DNA of 64,000 nucleotides from Lasiodiplodia sp. COLG20 (GCA_009801085.1 VNWV01000003.1:3224001-3288000); one strand, 5' to 3'. Counted from the stretch's first letter, positions 20,920 to 32,993 are shown. Made by a program: numbers and translations. The notes: a model not told the origin generated them from the sequence alone.

Positions 20920-23666
20920 ATGTCCTCTCAAGGCCCCGCCGTCAGCGAGACCTCCAACCTGAGGCCGTCGTTTGCAAAGGTATGGTTTGCGCCGCTTTCC
21001 AGTTCCCAGAGACGCCCTGTTGCTTCGTCCCGCTGCCATCTCACTTTGCTTGCTCAAAATTTCCTGCCCCTACCGCCCCGCAACACCACGCCTATCCCGA
21101 GCCATAACTGACAATTCGCAGGTTGCAGCTTCAGCTTACATGCCTCATAATTCTAAAAACGTTGCTTCTGGCACCAAGTCTGCCGAAGGCCAGCAAGCTC
21201 CTGTTATCCTGCAGACACCGTCAGAAGCCCCGGAAGCGCAAATAACGCATGCCCCGGTTGAGAATGGAGAAAAAGACGAGAGCTCCAACCAGGAGCATGC
21301 TCCAGACACCAATGGCTCCTCCAAGGATGCCCATGCGCAGAATGGCGTAAGCCCGGACTCCAATGCCGAGCATTCATTGCACTCGGTAGGCGGCGCAGTG
21401 AAGCCCGTGGTTGCTGATGACGATGCAACCCAGGTGTCTTCCTCCAACAGCTCGGCAAAGCCGCCGAGCGTGGATGGCAAGAGTGTCGCGTCCGGAACGA
21501 CTTTCGCGCTCGACGAGAAGGAAAGCATTCGCCCAGACGATAGCGCCAGCATTCGTGCCGTGGAAGAGGATCGCGAAGATGTATTCACGCCCCCTGATTC
21601 CATCGCAGCCGGATCCAGGGTTGGCTCGGAGAACGGCATTGGTCGAGCTTTCCGTGACCAACTGAACGAGATTTCCGTCATGGGGGCCTCTTCTCAGCGC
21701 GGTGTTCCACCTGGCCGGAATGTCCAGATCCTAGGCAGCAGTGATGCTACTCAGGGCGGTTCCGGTCGCGCTATATCACTACCTCTCGGTGCCATCAAGG
21801 AAAACGACGGCGCTTCCCAGCCGCAACCGGCCCCTGATGAAAAACTTTTAGAAGCTCTACAGTCTCCCAGAGACAGATTGTTTGTGCTCAAGCTAGAGCA
21901 AGACGTGCTCGATTTTCTAAGAAATGCAGGGTACGTTATATCTTTCGAACCATCAATATTAAGAGACTGACGAACTGTGAAGCGAGAAGGAGTTGGATGT
22001 TCCAAATTGCAATGCGTTCTACCGAATGCTTGCGCATCGATTTGCTGATTACTATCTTCTCGGCCATGTTGTCGATCCGGTCACAAGTGCCGTGAAGATT
22101 ACCAAGACCCCCTATAGTAGAATGTAAGCAGTCTGTTGAAGGATCAGTGATGTCCGCTAATAAGTTTGTAGGCCCCCGCCACTCTCGAGCCTTCCGAGCT
22201 CCCTATCATCGGGTCCCGAGACTCCTCCAATCATAGTGCCTGCTCGAAAGATTATGCGCCGAGGAGAGAGTGGAGGTACTCCATCAGGCACCAACACAAC
22301 GGCCAACTCTGAAGGACCTTCAAAGACAACGTCTGAGGCCGGTGCCGATAGTGGAAGTGATGCTGGGCAAGGGCCTAGGAAGCTGACTAGAGAAGAACGT
22401 GAGGCCAAATACAAAGAAGCCCGACAGCGCATCTTTGGAAGTGCCGAGGACGGTGACCTTGGAGAAGCGGCCAACAATGAGAGCAAAGACATGTCGCGAT
22501 CAAGTTCCGCTGCTGGGAAAAAGACCAAAAAGAAGAATCGCAACAATGACGACGACGGATTTGAGGCGAGGTCCCAATTCAGCCCCTACTATCCCGGACA
22601 GTATGGAGCCCCGGGGTATCCGAGCGATGGGCCCCCTATGTACTATGGCCCATACACCAACATGGTGCCTCCGTCAACCAACATGAACCCGAATGGAACG
22701 CCGCCCATGCAGTACAACAACGGCTATCCGGTCATGGTTCAGCAGGATCCTCAGCAGCAGTTTGCCTGGCAGTACCAGCAGTTTGGGGCCGGCAATGGGG
22801 CTATGAACGCAGGGCCGTATGGATCTCCGGTGCCGATGAACTATGACCTCTCGCAGGACTTCCAGCGCATGTCCTTCCAGCCTGGAAACGCATCTAACCA
22901 AACACCAAAGATGTCGAACCCTACGCTGGCTAGTTTTCCGGACGGATATAGGCCGCAGTCGCAGGGCATGAACCAGCCATGGCAGATGTCGGGTCAGGTG
23001 CCATATCAATTTGCTCAGCAAAGCTATGACAACCGACCGATGTCGGCGGGCCAAAATCCCTATCCTTATGGCCAGTTGCCCAACCCGCAGTTCGGCAACA
23101 ACCGCAACCAACACCCCCTCCCCGGTAGCTTCAACCGGCAGCAGTTCAACCCGCAGAGCCAGACGTTTGTGCCCAGCTTCCCTGGTCCCGGGATGCGCGG
23201 AGGAGCACCGTTTGGCATGCCGGGGCAGTCGCCGCAGATGGGAGTGGTCGCTCCAAACATGGTCAACTTCCCCAACTTCAACATGCCCATGCACCAGCAG
23301 CAACCTCCGCGCCCAAACCAGCCCACTTCGCAGCCGCAGTTCAACCGCCCGCCTGGAAACCCAGCGTTTGTGAAGAATCAGGGCCAGGGTATGGCCCATC
23401 CTCTGCCGCAGCCGGTATCGGCCGCACACAATCAGGCACAGAGATCTGCCTCGGGCGGCAGTCAAAGCAGCATCGCCAAATGGGGTACTCCAGCGCACCT
23501 GCCGCCGAAACCCCCACCTCCGGCCTCAATGCAGCCCAGCCAGAAGTTCGTAAATGGGCCACCCAACCGGGTTCCGTCCGGACCGCCGCCGCAGCAGAAC
23601 CCGAACGGCACGTACCCTATCCCTAGCATAATCGGGACGGGCAATGGAGCGCGTGCTGCCAAATAG
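20920..23666 (+). CDS. R3H/SUZ-domain RNA-binding protein
   Basis: Four exons (20920-20979, 21122-21930, 21983-22123, 22172-23666) keep frame and give about 834 residues. The R3H signature is split by an intron: Arg304 and His308 lie in FYRMLAHRFADYY, after a helix DRLFVLKLEQDVLDFL. A SUZ-like basic segment follows (ITKTPYSRM, then PARKIMRRG, and later LTREEREAKYKEARQRIFG). R3H plus SUZ proteins bind single-stranded RNA or mRNA; yeast Rbs1 is a related architecture. The C-terminal 400 residues are rich in Gln, Asn, Pro, Met and Tyr, a low-complexity region likely to support condensation into mRNP granules. The first exon is only 20 codons; its GTATGG donor and CGCAG acceptor are clear. Cytoplasmic mRNA metabolism is the inferred role. 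Confidence 0.88.
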
Positions 23667-24218
23667 AGGTCTTGCGCCTGCGCTTTCAGCCATGATCGCC
23701 CTGCATTTCCAGGAGTTGGTCGATGTCGGCGAGGAAGCTTGCTTGCAACATGGAAAAATGCTTTTTTGGTCTGTGCGAGGTGTGAGGTCTTATTTATTCC
23801 CAATTCACGGCGAGGAGTCTAGATGTCGGCCCGGTATGTCGGCGATTCACGGTCAATCGATGCATCTTCAAGGCGTAAACGGCAAGGATGGATAAATTTT
23901 TGAGGCCTGGATGATGTGCAAGGTTGGCGATGAAGTAAAAGTTGAGTCGTGGGATTTCTCTCTACTCGGTGATTGAGCAGGCGGGGTTAGGCTTCTTAAT
24001 TAGATAATTCATGATGGTTTTGCTCTTGTCAATGGACGGTGAAAGTCAAAAAGGGCCGGGGATGTGGTACGACGTTGTTGCGGGGCGCGGCGGATGTGCG
24101 TAGTACGGCGGGCTCAGCGGCCACCTGCGCAACCGCCGCAACGTTGACCAGAAAAGTCACAGGTCGCGGCACGTCGATCAGCATCAGCCGTTCCCGCACC
24201 TCCACACAACCGCCAGTC
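23667..24218. other. Intergenic region upstream of uL3m
   Basis: This is 552 bp between two genes on the same strand, holding the 3' end of the R3H gene and the promoter of the ribosomal protein gene. No distinct element is recognised. Confidence 0.55.
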
Positions 24219-25339
24219 ATGCCAGCAAGACCGCAAGTCAGGCTAGGGCAATTAGCTCTGCCTTTGCGGCCCCGGCCAACCGCCTTGCCGCTCAATGCCT
24301 CGTCCTCGCCGCGCCACGCGGTCGCCGCCGCAGCACGACAACCACAGCAGCTCCAGCAGCAGACCCGAGGCATCAGGTCCATCGTCGCGCACCCCTCGCC
24401 CACCGACCGCTTCAACCGCGGGCCCAACATGCGCGTGCTGGGCGCCTCGTCGACGGCGGCGCTGGAGCGCAAGGAATACACGACGCCGCTGCGGACGGGG
24501 GCGCTGGCGGTCAAGAAGGGCATGACGGCGCTGTACGACCCGGAGACGGGCGTGCGCACGCCGTGCACGGTGCTGCAGCTCGACCGCTGCCAGGTCGTCG
24601 CGCACAAGACGCGCGACTGCCACGGCTACTGGGCCGTCGCCATCGGCGCCGGCTGGAAGCACCCCAGCAACGTCACGCGCCCGCTGCTGGGCCACTTCGC
24701 GGCGCAGGGCGTCAGCCCCAAGCGGTGGGTGAAGGAGTTCCGCGTCCGCGACGAGAAGGGCCTCCTGGCCGTCGGCGAGGTCGTCGGTGCCGAGTGGTTC
24801 AAGGAGGGCCAGTTTATAGATGCCAGGGCGGATAGCAGGGGTATGGGTTTTGCGGGTGTAAGTGGCGGCCCTTTTTTATTTTCTCTAAGACTACCGGGAA
24901 ATGGTGAGCAAAGAGCATATGAGGTACTGATGCTTTGTCCGTTAAACAGGGTATGAAGCGTTGGGGCTTCGGTGGTCAGCCCGCCTCCCACGGTCAGTCG
25001 CTCACTCACCGTGTGATGGGTTCGTCCGGTGGTTCGCAGGGCTCTGGTTCGAGAGTGTTGCCTGGCAAGCGCATGCCTGGTCGTATGGGAGGCGAGCGCG
25101 TTACCGTGCAGAACCTCAAGGTCCTGAAGGTTGACCCCGAGAATGGAATCGTCGTTGTCAACGGTATGGTTTCATCTCCTTTAATGTGAAAGATTTACCC
25201 TTTGCTGACTGAGTACGTAGGTGCCGTTTCTGGCCCGAAGGGATGCATTGTCCAGATCCAGGATGCCATCAAGAAGCCGTGGCCCGATGTTCCTCTTATC
25301 ACTTCGACAAAGCCAACGGAGCAATCTGCTACCGCTTAG
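24219..25339 (+). CDS. MRPL9: Mitochondrial large-subunit ribosomal protein uL3m
   Basis: Three exons (24219-24857, 24950-25163, 25221-25339; introns of 92 and 57 nt) give 323 residues. The protein is uL3 of the mitochondrial ribosome (yeast MRPL9), which lies near the peptidyl transferase centre and helps assemble the large subunit. The core starts with GALAVKKGMTALYDPETG. The signature region reads FIDARADSRGMGFAG, then GMKRWGFGGQPASHG across the first intron, followed by the SLTHRVMGSSGGSQGSGSRV loop, KRMPGRMGGERVTVQNLKV and a C-terminal AVSGPKGCIVQI strand. The first 45 residues are Arg/Ala/Pro/Gln-rich without acidic residues, a mitochondrial targeting sequence. I prefer the Met at 24219 to the in-frame Met at 24039. 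Confidence 0.93.
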
Positions 25340-27066
25340 ACGTCATGGAGCAAAAGACTCCATGGCACGAACGGTCAGGTTTCCCTGTACAAATCAGATT
25401 CTGTACGATTTTAAGCAGTTCAAGAGGCAAGCATGCAACTGTGGAGGGAGGGGATATAACTGGGTTGGACTCGACCCAGAGGGCGCATCTGTGGGATAAC
25501 AAAATTAACATACAGTCATATTTGTCAAAGCTTGACAATGAGTTGCTTGAGTATTTGTCTGCATATGTTGACCAGGAACCTGCTCATAGAGGGAAATCCA
25601 CAGTCAGTTGTGAATAACCGCTCCCCTTTACGCCAGACTATCGGCCCTTTCTTAAAGCCCCACGATGCTCTTCGTCTAAACTAAAGCATTATCTAGCTTA
25701 CCTTTCGCCCCACTTCGAAACGTCTCATCATTCCAGCTCTCTAGCTTAAGTTCTATGCAGCAGCAATAGACTTCCATATCAAGCTGTTTGGTGACGACAC
25801 TCATCGGTATGCAGTCTTTTGCGATCAAATAACGACAGTCATGGTTATTTATCGACGTTGTTTTGCCCTTGACTTATCCCCCAGAGCGAGTATGCATGTG
25901 TGCGTCAAATCCAGATGGCGGCAGTCCCCCACTATCACCATTTCTCTGACTAGTATCAGTACACCGAGGAGCGTTGCAGCAAAAAGCTAGCTACATTTCT
26001 TCTTTGTATATCAGGCGTGAATCGTGGGCAGTGGACTTCATCGTCTTGACGTAAAGCCAACCACCTCGCTGTTGGCTGCTGCGTCCAGTATTTAGGTGTA
26101 GATATGCTATAGCTCCCTATCAGTGATCACAGATCATGCCGAGGATCAGCAACTAGCAGCAGTGGAAAGGGTTCAACACTAGACCCTTCGACATCTAAAT
26201 AAAATCAGACTCATTTACAGTGGCGACTTTGGTAGGTGGGGGTTTCGTCAGACTTAAGGAGTGTACCACACCCTAAGGAACTAATAACTTTGTTTTTGCA
26301 AATATCAGCTTAAAAAGAATGTTGAAGCTGTGATATGGAAACCTACCAGTTTCACACAGTTTATATTAATTGTACAGATGAAGCCTTCATGCCATGAAGG
26401 GTGTAGCGGTGCAATCACGATTGCTTGAGCGCGTACGCTGAGTGTCTTGATGCCTTCAACCTTATGCGAATAGCTTGCTCATGTTGTGTGTGCAGCACGG
26501 GTCTGAGTCGCATTGATGAGTAAGCTAACTTGTCCGTCATGCACACAAGACAACGTGGTAGTAGAGTCATTATCATTTTTTTCTTTATGATTCTCCGATA
26601 GATACACATCTTCTTTTCTGCTGTATAATCCATGTCAAATATTCGTCATCTTGTAACCGCAACCGTCATAGCGACCAAGCCATCAACTGTTTTGTGCAAC
26701 CCACTTTCCGGAGTCAAGCTTTGACCTTTCTTCGTATAACTGCTGTGAAAATTTGAGCTGGCTAGCTCGTGAAGACTCGCAATTCCAGCTCGAGCCAGGA
26801 TGTGGGCCATACGCTGAGAAGCTCAATGATAGTTTTTTTAGACCATGCCCTAAAAGACAAGGCGCCGATGATCAGCAATTCCTAAAAATTTCGATGTCAT
26901 GTTCTCAGTGTATCTCAACTGGAGGCCTGATGTTGGATATGTCGATCTCTCTGTTAGCCCTAAAAACATGTCGCATTCTTACTGGATTCGGCGATGGGTG
27001 GCGTCGGCGAACGAGGATCCCGTCAAGAAAATCAAGATAACGCACTCGGGTCCGCTCAGGCAGCCA
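25340..27066. other. 1.7-kb intergenic region, AT-rich in part
   Basis: No supported gene. Base composition is AT-richer than in neighbouring genes, especially 26160-26650. A frame at 25243-25617 begins inside the last uL3m exon in another frame and resembles nothing known. The region could include decayed repeat sequence, but I see no terminal repeats. Confidence 0.5.
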
Positions 27067-28281
27067 TCAATCGTCCCAGAGCCCGAATCGTCTCCAGGAT
27101 GAGTCAATGGCACCATCTCGAGCTTGCCTGCGGACCCAGAAGGGATGGTAGGTGGAATAGTCTGTACAGGCGTGTCAGCAAACAAACAGGATTAGCGGCA
27201 CGGGGCCTTTTACCTCGCTCGCCATCCAGCCCCAGCTGAGAAGCAACATTGACATAGCCTTCGGCATTCTTCTCGCCCGCCTTAACAACCTTCTTCAACA
27301 TGTCCTCATCCCCAGCCCAAGGCGTGCGGCAGTATGGGCAAGTCACATTGTGACCTCCCTTAGTAGCAGCCCACTGCTCGAAGCATGACTTGTGCACATT
27401 GTTACCGCAGGCAGCTTTGCACCACACGATCTCTTCGCTATCGTCGAATTGCTCACAGCAGATAGGGCAGTCGCCTTCTACAGATTTGCGTCCGCTATCC
27501 TTGTCGCCGGTATCGCCCGAGGGGATCGGCGGTGCTGCAGAGAATATATCTCTGAGCTCGGATGAGACGAAAGCAAGCTGGTACTGAAGTTGCGGGGGGG
27601 CCTTGAGCACGCGGATAAGCACCTATAGCGCATTAGTAGGCATCCCAGCACTTGCATAACTTACCAAAACACACATAAATGATGTGCTTGCACTGGTGGC
27701 CCTTGGCTGCGTGCGGGCACGTGCAGCTAGGGAGAAGCGAGATGTTGACGTTGTAAACGTTGCCAGTTGTCCCAGCGATTTCGACGTTCTCCTCCGGGCA
27801 ATCATCTGTTCCGCCACGAGAGCGTTCGATGACGAACATGCTATTGTTGATCAGTATTATTACACGTGAGGGCTTGCGAGGGAGCTGGGCTCACCGCTGT
27901 GTCAGTGCTCGCTCTTTCACAGCATTGAACGACTGAGGCGCCTTGTCGCGGAATCTATGGATCGTCAGCTCAACTACGTCATATGCAAAAATAGGTGCTG
28001 AGATCTTGCCGTCTCAGCCGTTTCTCAGCCACCGGAGCCGGCTTTGTCTTGGCCTGCTTTGCAGACGCGGAAGCACCGGCATTGTCGACGGTTGAAGTGG
28101 GCAGTTTCTGCGCAGCAGCCTTGCTGCGCCGCTTCTTGACTGGAGACTCGGCACCTTCGGACGGCTGGTCTTCGGCGTACGAAACGGGCTTGCGTTTGCG
28201 TCCACTCGAGCGTGGCTGTGAAAGAGGTTGGTCGTGTGCTGCCACACCGCTCATGTTCACAGTGGGGTCTGGTACGCCCAT
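27067..28281 (-). CDS. SWIM and RING zinc-finger protein, probable E3 ubiquitin ligase
   Basis: Five exons (28281-28010, 27954-27895, 27840-27675, 27622-27214, 27161-27067) give 333 residues. The N-terminal 90 residues are basic and disordered with a likely nuclear signal (KKRRSK). A SWIM zinc motif follows, with Cys150, Cys152, Cys161 and His163 in CTCPHAAKGHQCKH. A RING-type finger has ligands near Cys218, 221, 234, 238, His243, Cys246, 261 and 264, an order closest to C4HC3. The SWIM-then-RING arrangement is known from ZSWIM2-like and MEKK1 ubiquitin ligases, so ubiquitin transfer is likely; the substrate is unknown. Intron 1 has a GC donor. Intron 3 uses a GTGTGT donor, chosen because it gives HIIYVLIRVLK in frame whereas the neighbouring GTAAGT shifts the frame. 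The protein ends RRFGLWDD. Confidence 0.85.
27955..28009 (-). other. GC-AG intron
   Basis: This 55-nt intron begins GCAAGA and ends CATAG, with a CTGAC branch-like site. Splicing in phase 2 joins ...KRLR to RFRDKAPQ and keeps the frame into the SWIM exon. Without splicing the frame ends after about 12 more residues. Confidence 0.75.
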
Positions 28282-29153
28282 GACTGGCGTGGTTTCTCGT
28301 ATGCGGCTGAGGATGACGCGGCTGAAGAGGTGAGTTGGAGCGATGAAGTGGCGGGTGGATGCCGTGGAGGTGCGTGGGGACGGGCGGATTTAGGTTAGAA
28401 CGGTTAGGTATCGATAACCTGGGGAGGCGCCAAAGCTTGACACGCGGGAACCGCGACCGGTACCCAAGCAAGCGCGCTTGCACGTGATGGCCGAAGCTTA
28501 ACGGATCTACCGTTCCTTGGGACTTGTTCCACTAAAGGATTGCATCCTACTTACGTGGGTAGCTGGGTCCTATGTGAGATCTGCATTTTGTTGCGGCATT
28601 TCACTTCAACTGCCCACATAGGCATGTAGGTAGCCCATCCATTGCAGCAAACGGAAGGTCAAATGTTCCGCTACCTCCGCAACGGAACCGCTGCTCGCCA
28701 TTGGTGCCGGCGCCTTGGGGTGATAGGGGACCCCCTTTGTGACCCGACCTCTGCTGATCCACAGTGGGACGAATTTCTACCGACGATTCGCGTTGCCCCT
28801 TGGCGAATCCCGGCCCAGCGTCGTGCCATGTTTTGAGGCGCACCGCCGCTCCGTAGCGAAGCGTCCCTGATCGTCCGACATCATTTAAGTGGGCTTCGGA
28901 TCTGCATTGCATCTGGTAATCAACTCCGGACGGATTAATGCTGTGTGATTTGTTGCTTCTATCTAGAAATTAAGAGGATTTTTGGTGATGACCAGTGTGC
29001 AAGTACTCTAGGAACGGAAAACCCAACCCACACCTGTAGCCCAAACGCCCGCTGCCCTACCCAACGCTTTTTCGCAAATCCGACCGATGCCCGCCTCCGC
29101 TCTGGAGGCTCGCTAAATGTTCCGCAGACTGGGAGATTCGTTACCACGTGAGA
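28282..29153. other. Intergenic region with a possible degenerate palindrome
   Basis: These 872 bp lie upstream of the SWIM-RING gene and downstream of the SUR7 gene. No coding frame is supported. At 28556-28616 there is a short segment with ends matching the 83-bp palindrome family found at 50-62 kb; see the separate entry. Confidence 0.5.
28556..28616. repeat. Possible shortened copy of the 83-bp palindrome
   Basis: The segment begins TGGGTAGCTG and ends CAACTGCCCA, inverted repeats agreeing at 8 of 10 positions and matching the ends of the four full copies. It is 61 bp, about 22 bp shorter, and its centre does not match clearly. It could be a decayed copy or chance. Confidence 0.3.
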
Positions 29154-30262
29154 TTATGCCTTGTTCCGGCCAAAGCCGAGCCGCTGCTTTAGGGTCTGCT
29201 TCTCCGGGTCACCATCCGGCGCCATGGTGTAAGCCTTCTTGCTACCCAGCTTCCTGCCCGTTCGGACATCCCTCCGACTGGCGCAGCAGCAGCAGAGGCC
29301 AGACTGGATGATGAAGGCAATCAGGATGCAACCAGCCGACGTCCACATGAAGCCGAACATCTGGGCACCAAGAACGGCCTTGATGTTGAGATCGTCGACT
29401 TGGGTGAGGGCGATCTTGAAAACAATGAAGATGGCCGTGGCGATGATACAGGCCACGAAAATGCACAACAGGGTGAACAACGACAAGATGGCAATTGGGC
29501 CGGCAGCCCATCTTGTGTAAACGGACAGAGGCGTCAGGAAAATCAGCAGGGTGGACAAGCAAGTTCCAGTCAGGAACAAGCCAAACATCCACTGCGAGGC
29601 CACCTTGAGAATATCAAGGTAGGTCAATGCTTCCTCGGGAATAGCAACTGTGATATAGGTTAGCATTTGATGTCATCTGATGTCATTGAAGGCAATGGCT
29701 TCGGCCACTTACTGGTTGCACCGGCGAACAGCTCATTGAGCAGGATCTCGACGGGATTGAACCAGTAGAGGGTTTCGGGGTGGGAACATTCCGTTACACC
29801 CTCGTTGATGTAGCCCTCGCAGAAGTTCCATAGGCCGACCTGGTAGAAATCGTGGAGACCGAGGGTCTGGGCTATGCTGTTGAGCAGGGTGGCGTTGGGG
29901 ATGGAGGTGGGCACGATGTGGCTGAGATCGAGCTTCATGAACCAGGTGTCGCGGAGGACGGGCTTGTCGTGCGTGTTGCCGATTTCGACAAGCAGGAGAA
30001 AAAGAGCAGACAGGAAGAAGAAAACAGACGAAATAACGGCAAAGATTTTGCGGGTGCGGGTTGCCCGTTTCATCTGTTTCTTAGAGAGCGTGGTGTTGGA
30101 ACGCTTCAGGCCGCCGCCGGGCGTTGTGTTCCATGGCGTTTCCTCGAAGTGCGGGCCGCGGGGAGCATCTTGGGCGTTGGTAGCAGTGGCCGAAGTCCTT
30201 CCAGAGGCAACGGGCCCGTTGGAGCGTGACGAGGGCGTGCGAGACGGCGGCGAGGACGGCAT
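29154..30262 (-). CDS. SUR7/PalI-family plasma-membrane protein
   Basis: Two exons (30262-29713 and 29647-29154, intron 65 nt) give 347 residues. The protein has four membrane segments: residues about 72-94, 203-223, 233-260 and 280-303. The first extracellular loop carries the claudin-like GLWNFCEGY motif (about 143-151) and further cysteines, as in SUR7 proteins. In yeast and Aspergillus these proteins stabilise MCC/eisosome membrane patches and influence the cell wall. The N-terminal 70 residues are Ser/Thr/Pro-rich and cytosolic. The last membrane segment ends in a CCCC cluster, a plausible palmitoylation site, followed by a basic tail. The PalI pH-sensor branch of the same superfamily is the alternative. 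Divergently transcribed from the PLC-like gene. Confidence 0.87.
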
Positions 30263-30957
30263 TGCGATGCCTGGCGAAGGAGGATGGAAGCGGGAGAGAA
30301 AGCTCTGCTGGTGTCGAGCCAGAAGAAGACCAGGCTGTGAGTGGACGGGCGGGCCGGGGTGCTGGGCAACGCCTGGAGCGCTGCGGTGGAAAGGACCGAC
30401 ATTATGAGACGGGCGGGCAGCTCACCGTGCTATGATCTCAGGCCGGTGTTTGCGACGCGTCAGGGCTGCTGCGGCTGGGCAGCGCCTGCAGGCTGGCGTT
30501 GATGCAAGAGGCGCAAAGCGGGTCTGGAAAGCGGCGCCGCGCCGTGATTGGCGACGATCAAGGCGCCGCCACGAAACAGCCTCCCTGCCGTGAGAGCGGC
30601 CAGGCACCCGACCGCTGCCATCCAGGCCCTCGCGAGCCCCGTCTTCGGCGCGCCCATGCCGTGAAGATGTCAGAGAGCTGCGCTAGGCGGGAGCCAGCAC
30701 TGGTTAGCAGGCTGCCGGTCCGCCAGCCTGGCGCCGGGTGCAGCGGTTATCCCTCCTGACGGCCCTGCTATTTACTGCGTCTCAGACGTCATCCTGGCCT
30801 GTCTCTCAGCTGCCGTTCTTTTTCTCCACCGCCCGTGGTCCCATGCGTTGCTCTTTCCCCGTAGTCCGCCTTGGCCTGTCGCTGTCTTCCTCCCCAGTCG
30901 AGCGTCGAGCTCTCTTTCTCTCCACCCTCCGCCCGCTCTGCTGCTGATCGCGCCAGC
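30263..30957. promoter_or_regulatory. Divergent region between SUR7 and PLC-like genes
   Basis: These 695 bp separate two outward-facing start codons. The right half is rich in CT tracts on the plus strand (30800-30940), as is usual for 5' leaders of well-expressed fungal genes. No TATA box is evident. Confidence 0.5.
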
Positions 30958-32496
30958 ATGCGTCTCTCCACCTGCTGGCTTGCCGCTCTTTTGTCCGCCG
31001 GCGTCCTCGCCCAAGGAAACGATGACAACGACAACTCCCGCTCCGCTTCTGCGAGCGCTAGCACGGTTGTGCTCACCGGCACAAACACGAGGCCCAGCGC
31101 AACGGTGCCCACCGGCACCTACATCTCCTACTCATCCACCGTTCGCGTGAGCACTGGCGACGACGACGACGGGACCGGCACCAAGACCAGGACTCCTACC
31201 GCAGGCGCCTCGACCAGCGTCAGCGAAGAGAAGACGGTCACGGTGAAGACGCAGCACACCATCACCTTGCTCACCGGCGCCGACGGCACCCGCACGTACA
31301 CCGGCGGCCCTCTAACTCCAACCCCTGGAAATTCCACGGCCACCGAGACCAGCAGCTCGGCCGCTCCCACTAACACTCAGCCATGCAACGGCTACACGGA
31401 ACTCTGCGCGCGCAAGTATTCCAACGTCACAGAGGTCTGCGCGCACAACTCGCCCTTCACCGTCAAGAACAATGCCGCGGCCAACCAGAACTACGACGTG
31501 ACGACGCAGCTGAATGATGGCATCCGCATGCGTAGGTGGCATTGAAGCCCTGAAAAAAATGACTTTGATGCTGATTTGACGTAGTCCAAGCACAGGCCCA
31601 CTACAACGGCACTGGGCAATTCAACCTGTGCCACACCTCTTGCGACATCCTCAACGCCGGCACCCTGGTCGACTATCTCAAAAAGGTAGCCAGCTGGGTG
31701 CAGCAGCATCCTTACGACATTGTTACCATCCTTATTGGAAACGCCGACTATGTAACGGCCACCAATTTCACCACCCCGATCGAGGAATCCGGCCTCAAGC
31801 CGTATGCGTACGAGCCATCGGTGATTCCCATGGGCGTCAATGATTGGCCGACCTATTCCGAGATGATCCTCACGTCGAAGCGCGTCGTTTTCTTCTTGGA
31901 CTACCAGGCGAACCAAACGGCTGTCCCCTACCTCATGGACGAATTTAGCCAGCTGTGGGAGACGCCTTTTGATCCGACCGATCAGGCGTTCCCCTGCACC
32001 GTCCAGCGGCCCCCGGAGCTTCCTCAGGACCAGGCCAAAAGCCGCATGTACATGATCAACCACAATCTCAACGCGGAGATCTCGATTCTCGGCAACTCAA
32101 TCCTGGTGCCAAACAAAGTCAATCTGACTCTAACAAACGCCAATACCACTGACTACGGCGCCCTGGGCCTTTCGGTCAATCAGTGCACGAGTAAGTCTGA
32201 CCCTGCGGCTCCAATATGAAACCTCGGCGTGCACCCGAGAAACCTTGAAACGCGGAAGAGGCGCTAACCTTGTCACAGACATGTGGGGCAGGCCCCCGAA
32301 CCGCCTGAACGTGGATTATTACAACATTGGCAACATCAACGGAAGCGTGTTCGCTGCAGCTGCAGCTGCCAACAACGTCACGTACAACGGCAAATGCTGC
32401 GGACTCGATAGCACTTCGGACGGCGTGACGGACTCGGCGGCGCGGCCGCTGCTGGCCCTGGCCATCTCCGTCTTTGTTGGGGTCGCCCTTTTGTAA
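30958..32496 (+). CDS. Secreted, GPI-anchored PLC-like phosphodiesterase
   Basis: Three exons (30958-31531, 31585-32190, 32279-32496; introns 53 and 88 nt) give 465 residues. A signal peptide covers residues 1-18. A Ser/Thr-rich, probably O-glycosylated stalk runs to about residue 140. A PI-PLC-like TIM-barrel domain follows. Two histidines sit where the catalytic pair of PI-PLC enzymes is expected: His163 in CAHNSPF and His197 in GIRMLQAQAH. Several N-x-T/S sites are present. The C terminus is hydrophobic (LLALAISVFVGVALL) after small residues, a typical GPI-anchor signal, placing the protein at the cell surface. The calcium-binding residues of true PLCs cannot be confirmed, so the substrate is open. 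The Met at 30958 is chosen over one at 30871 because it directly starts the signal peptide. Confidence 0.87.
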
Positions 32497-32993
32497 AGCT
32501 CCTTAATCATTCTGAAAAGCGCATTGGGCGGATTCTCGTTCTGGAAACTTCTCGGCCGGCGGTCACGTATATTACGACACTTGGGTTCTCAGCATTGGCG
32601 ACGGCGTTTTTGAGGGGTTTGAAGGCGGGATTAGCGACAGCGATCATAGACACACGGTCGGCCCTCGGAGGCATCAATGCATTGCTATAGCAGCATCCTA
32701 ATCTTAAAAATCATCTCGCTTTCCCTCCTCGCTCATTTTGCGGGAGAAACCTCGCATCTCCGAATTTATTGACGACTGTGCGCTTCTCCAGGCCCTCCAC
32801 CATGGGAACGCCCCAGCTGCTATTTGCGGTGACGGTTGCAGGCGGTAAAGACCGGGCACGATCCTGGGCTCGTATCCTCCGTATTCTTCGGCACCTGCTT
32901 CCGTGGTGCCGCAGGGTGTTCCCGCACATCGCGTCGCCTTGCCTTCCTTGGCTGGTCGTTACTCGCCGCGTGCAGCCAGAAGCTAAGCACTAG
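32497..32993. other. Convergent intergenic region
   Basis: These 497 bp lie between the stop codons of the PLC-like gene (plus) and the resolvase gene (minus) and must hold both 3' ends. Nothing else is seen. Confidence 0.6.

Noticed and set aside
24039..24218. Earlier start for uL3m
   Set aside because: The added residues are not like a targeting sequence continuation, and the Met at 24219 gives a standard presequence.
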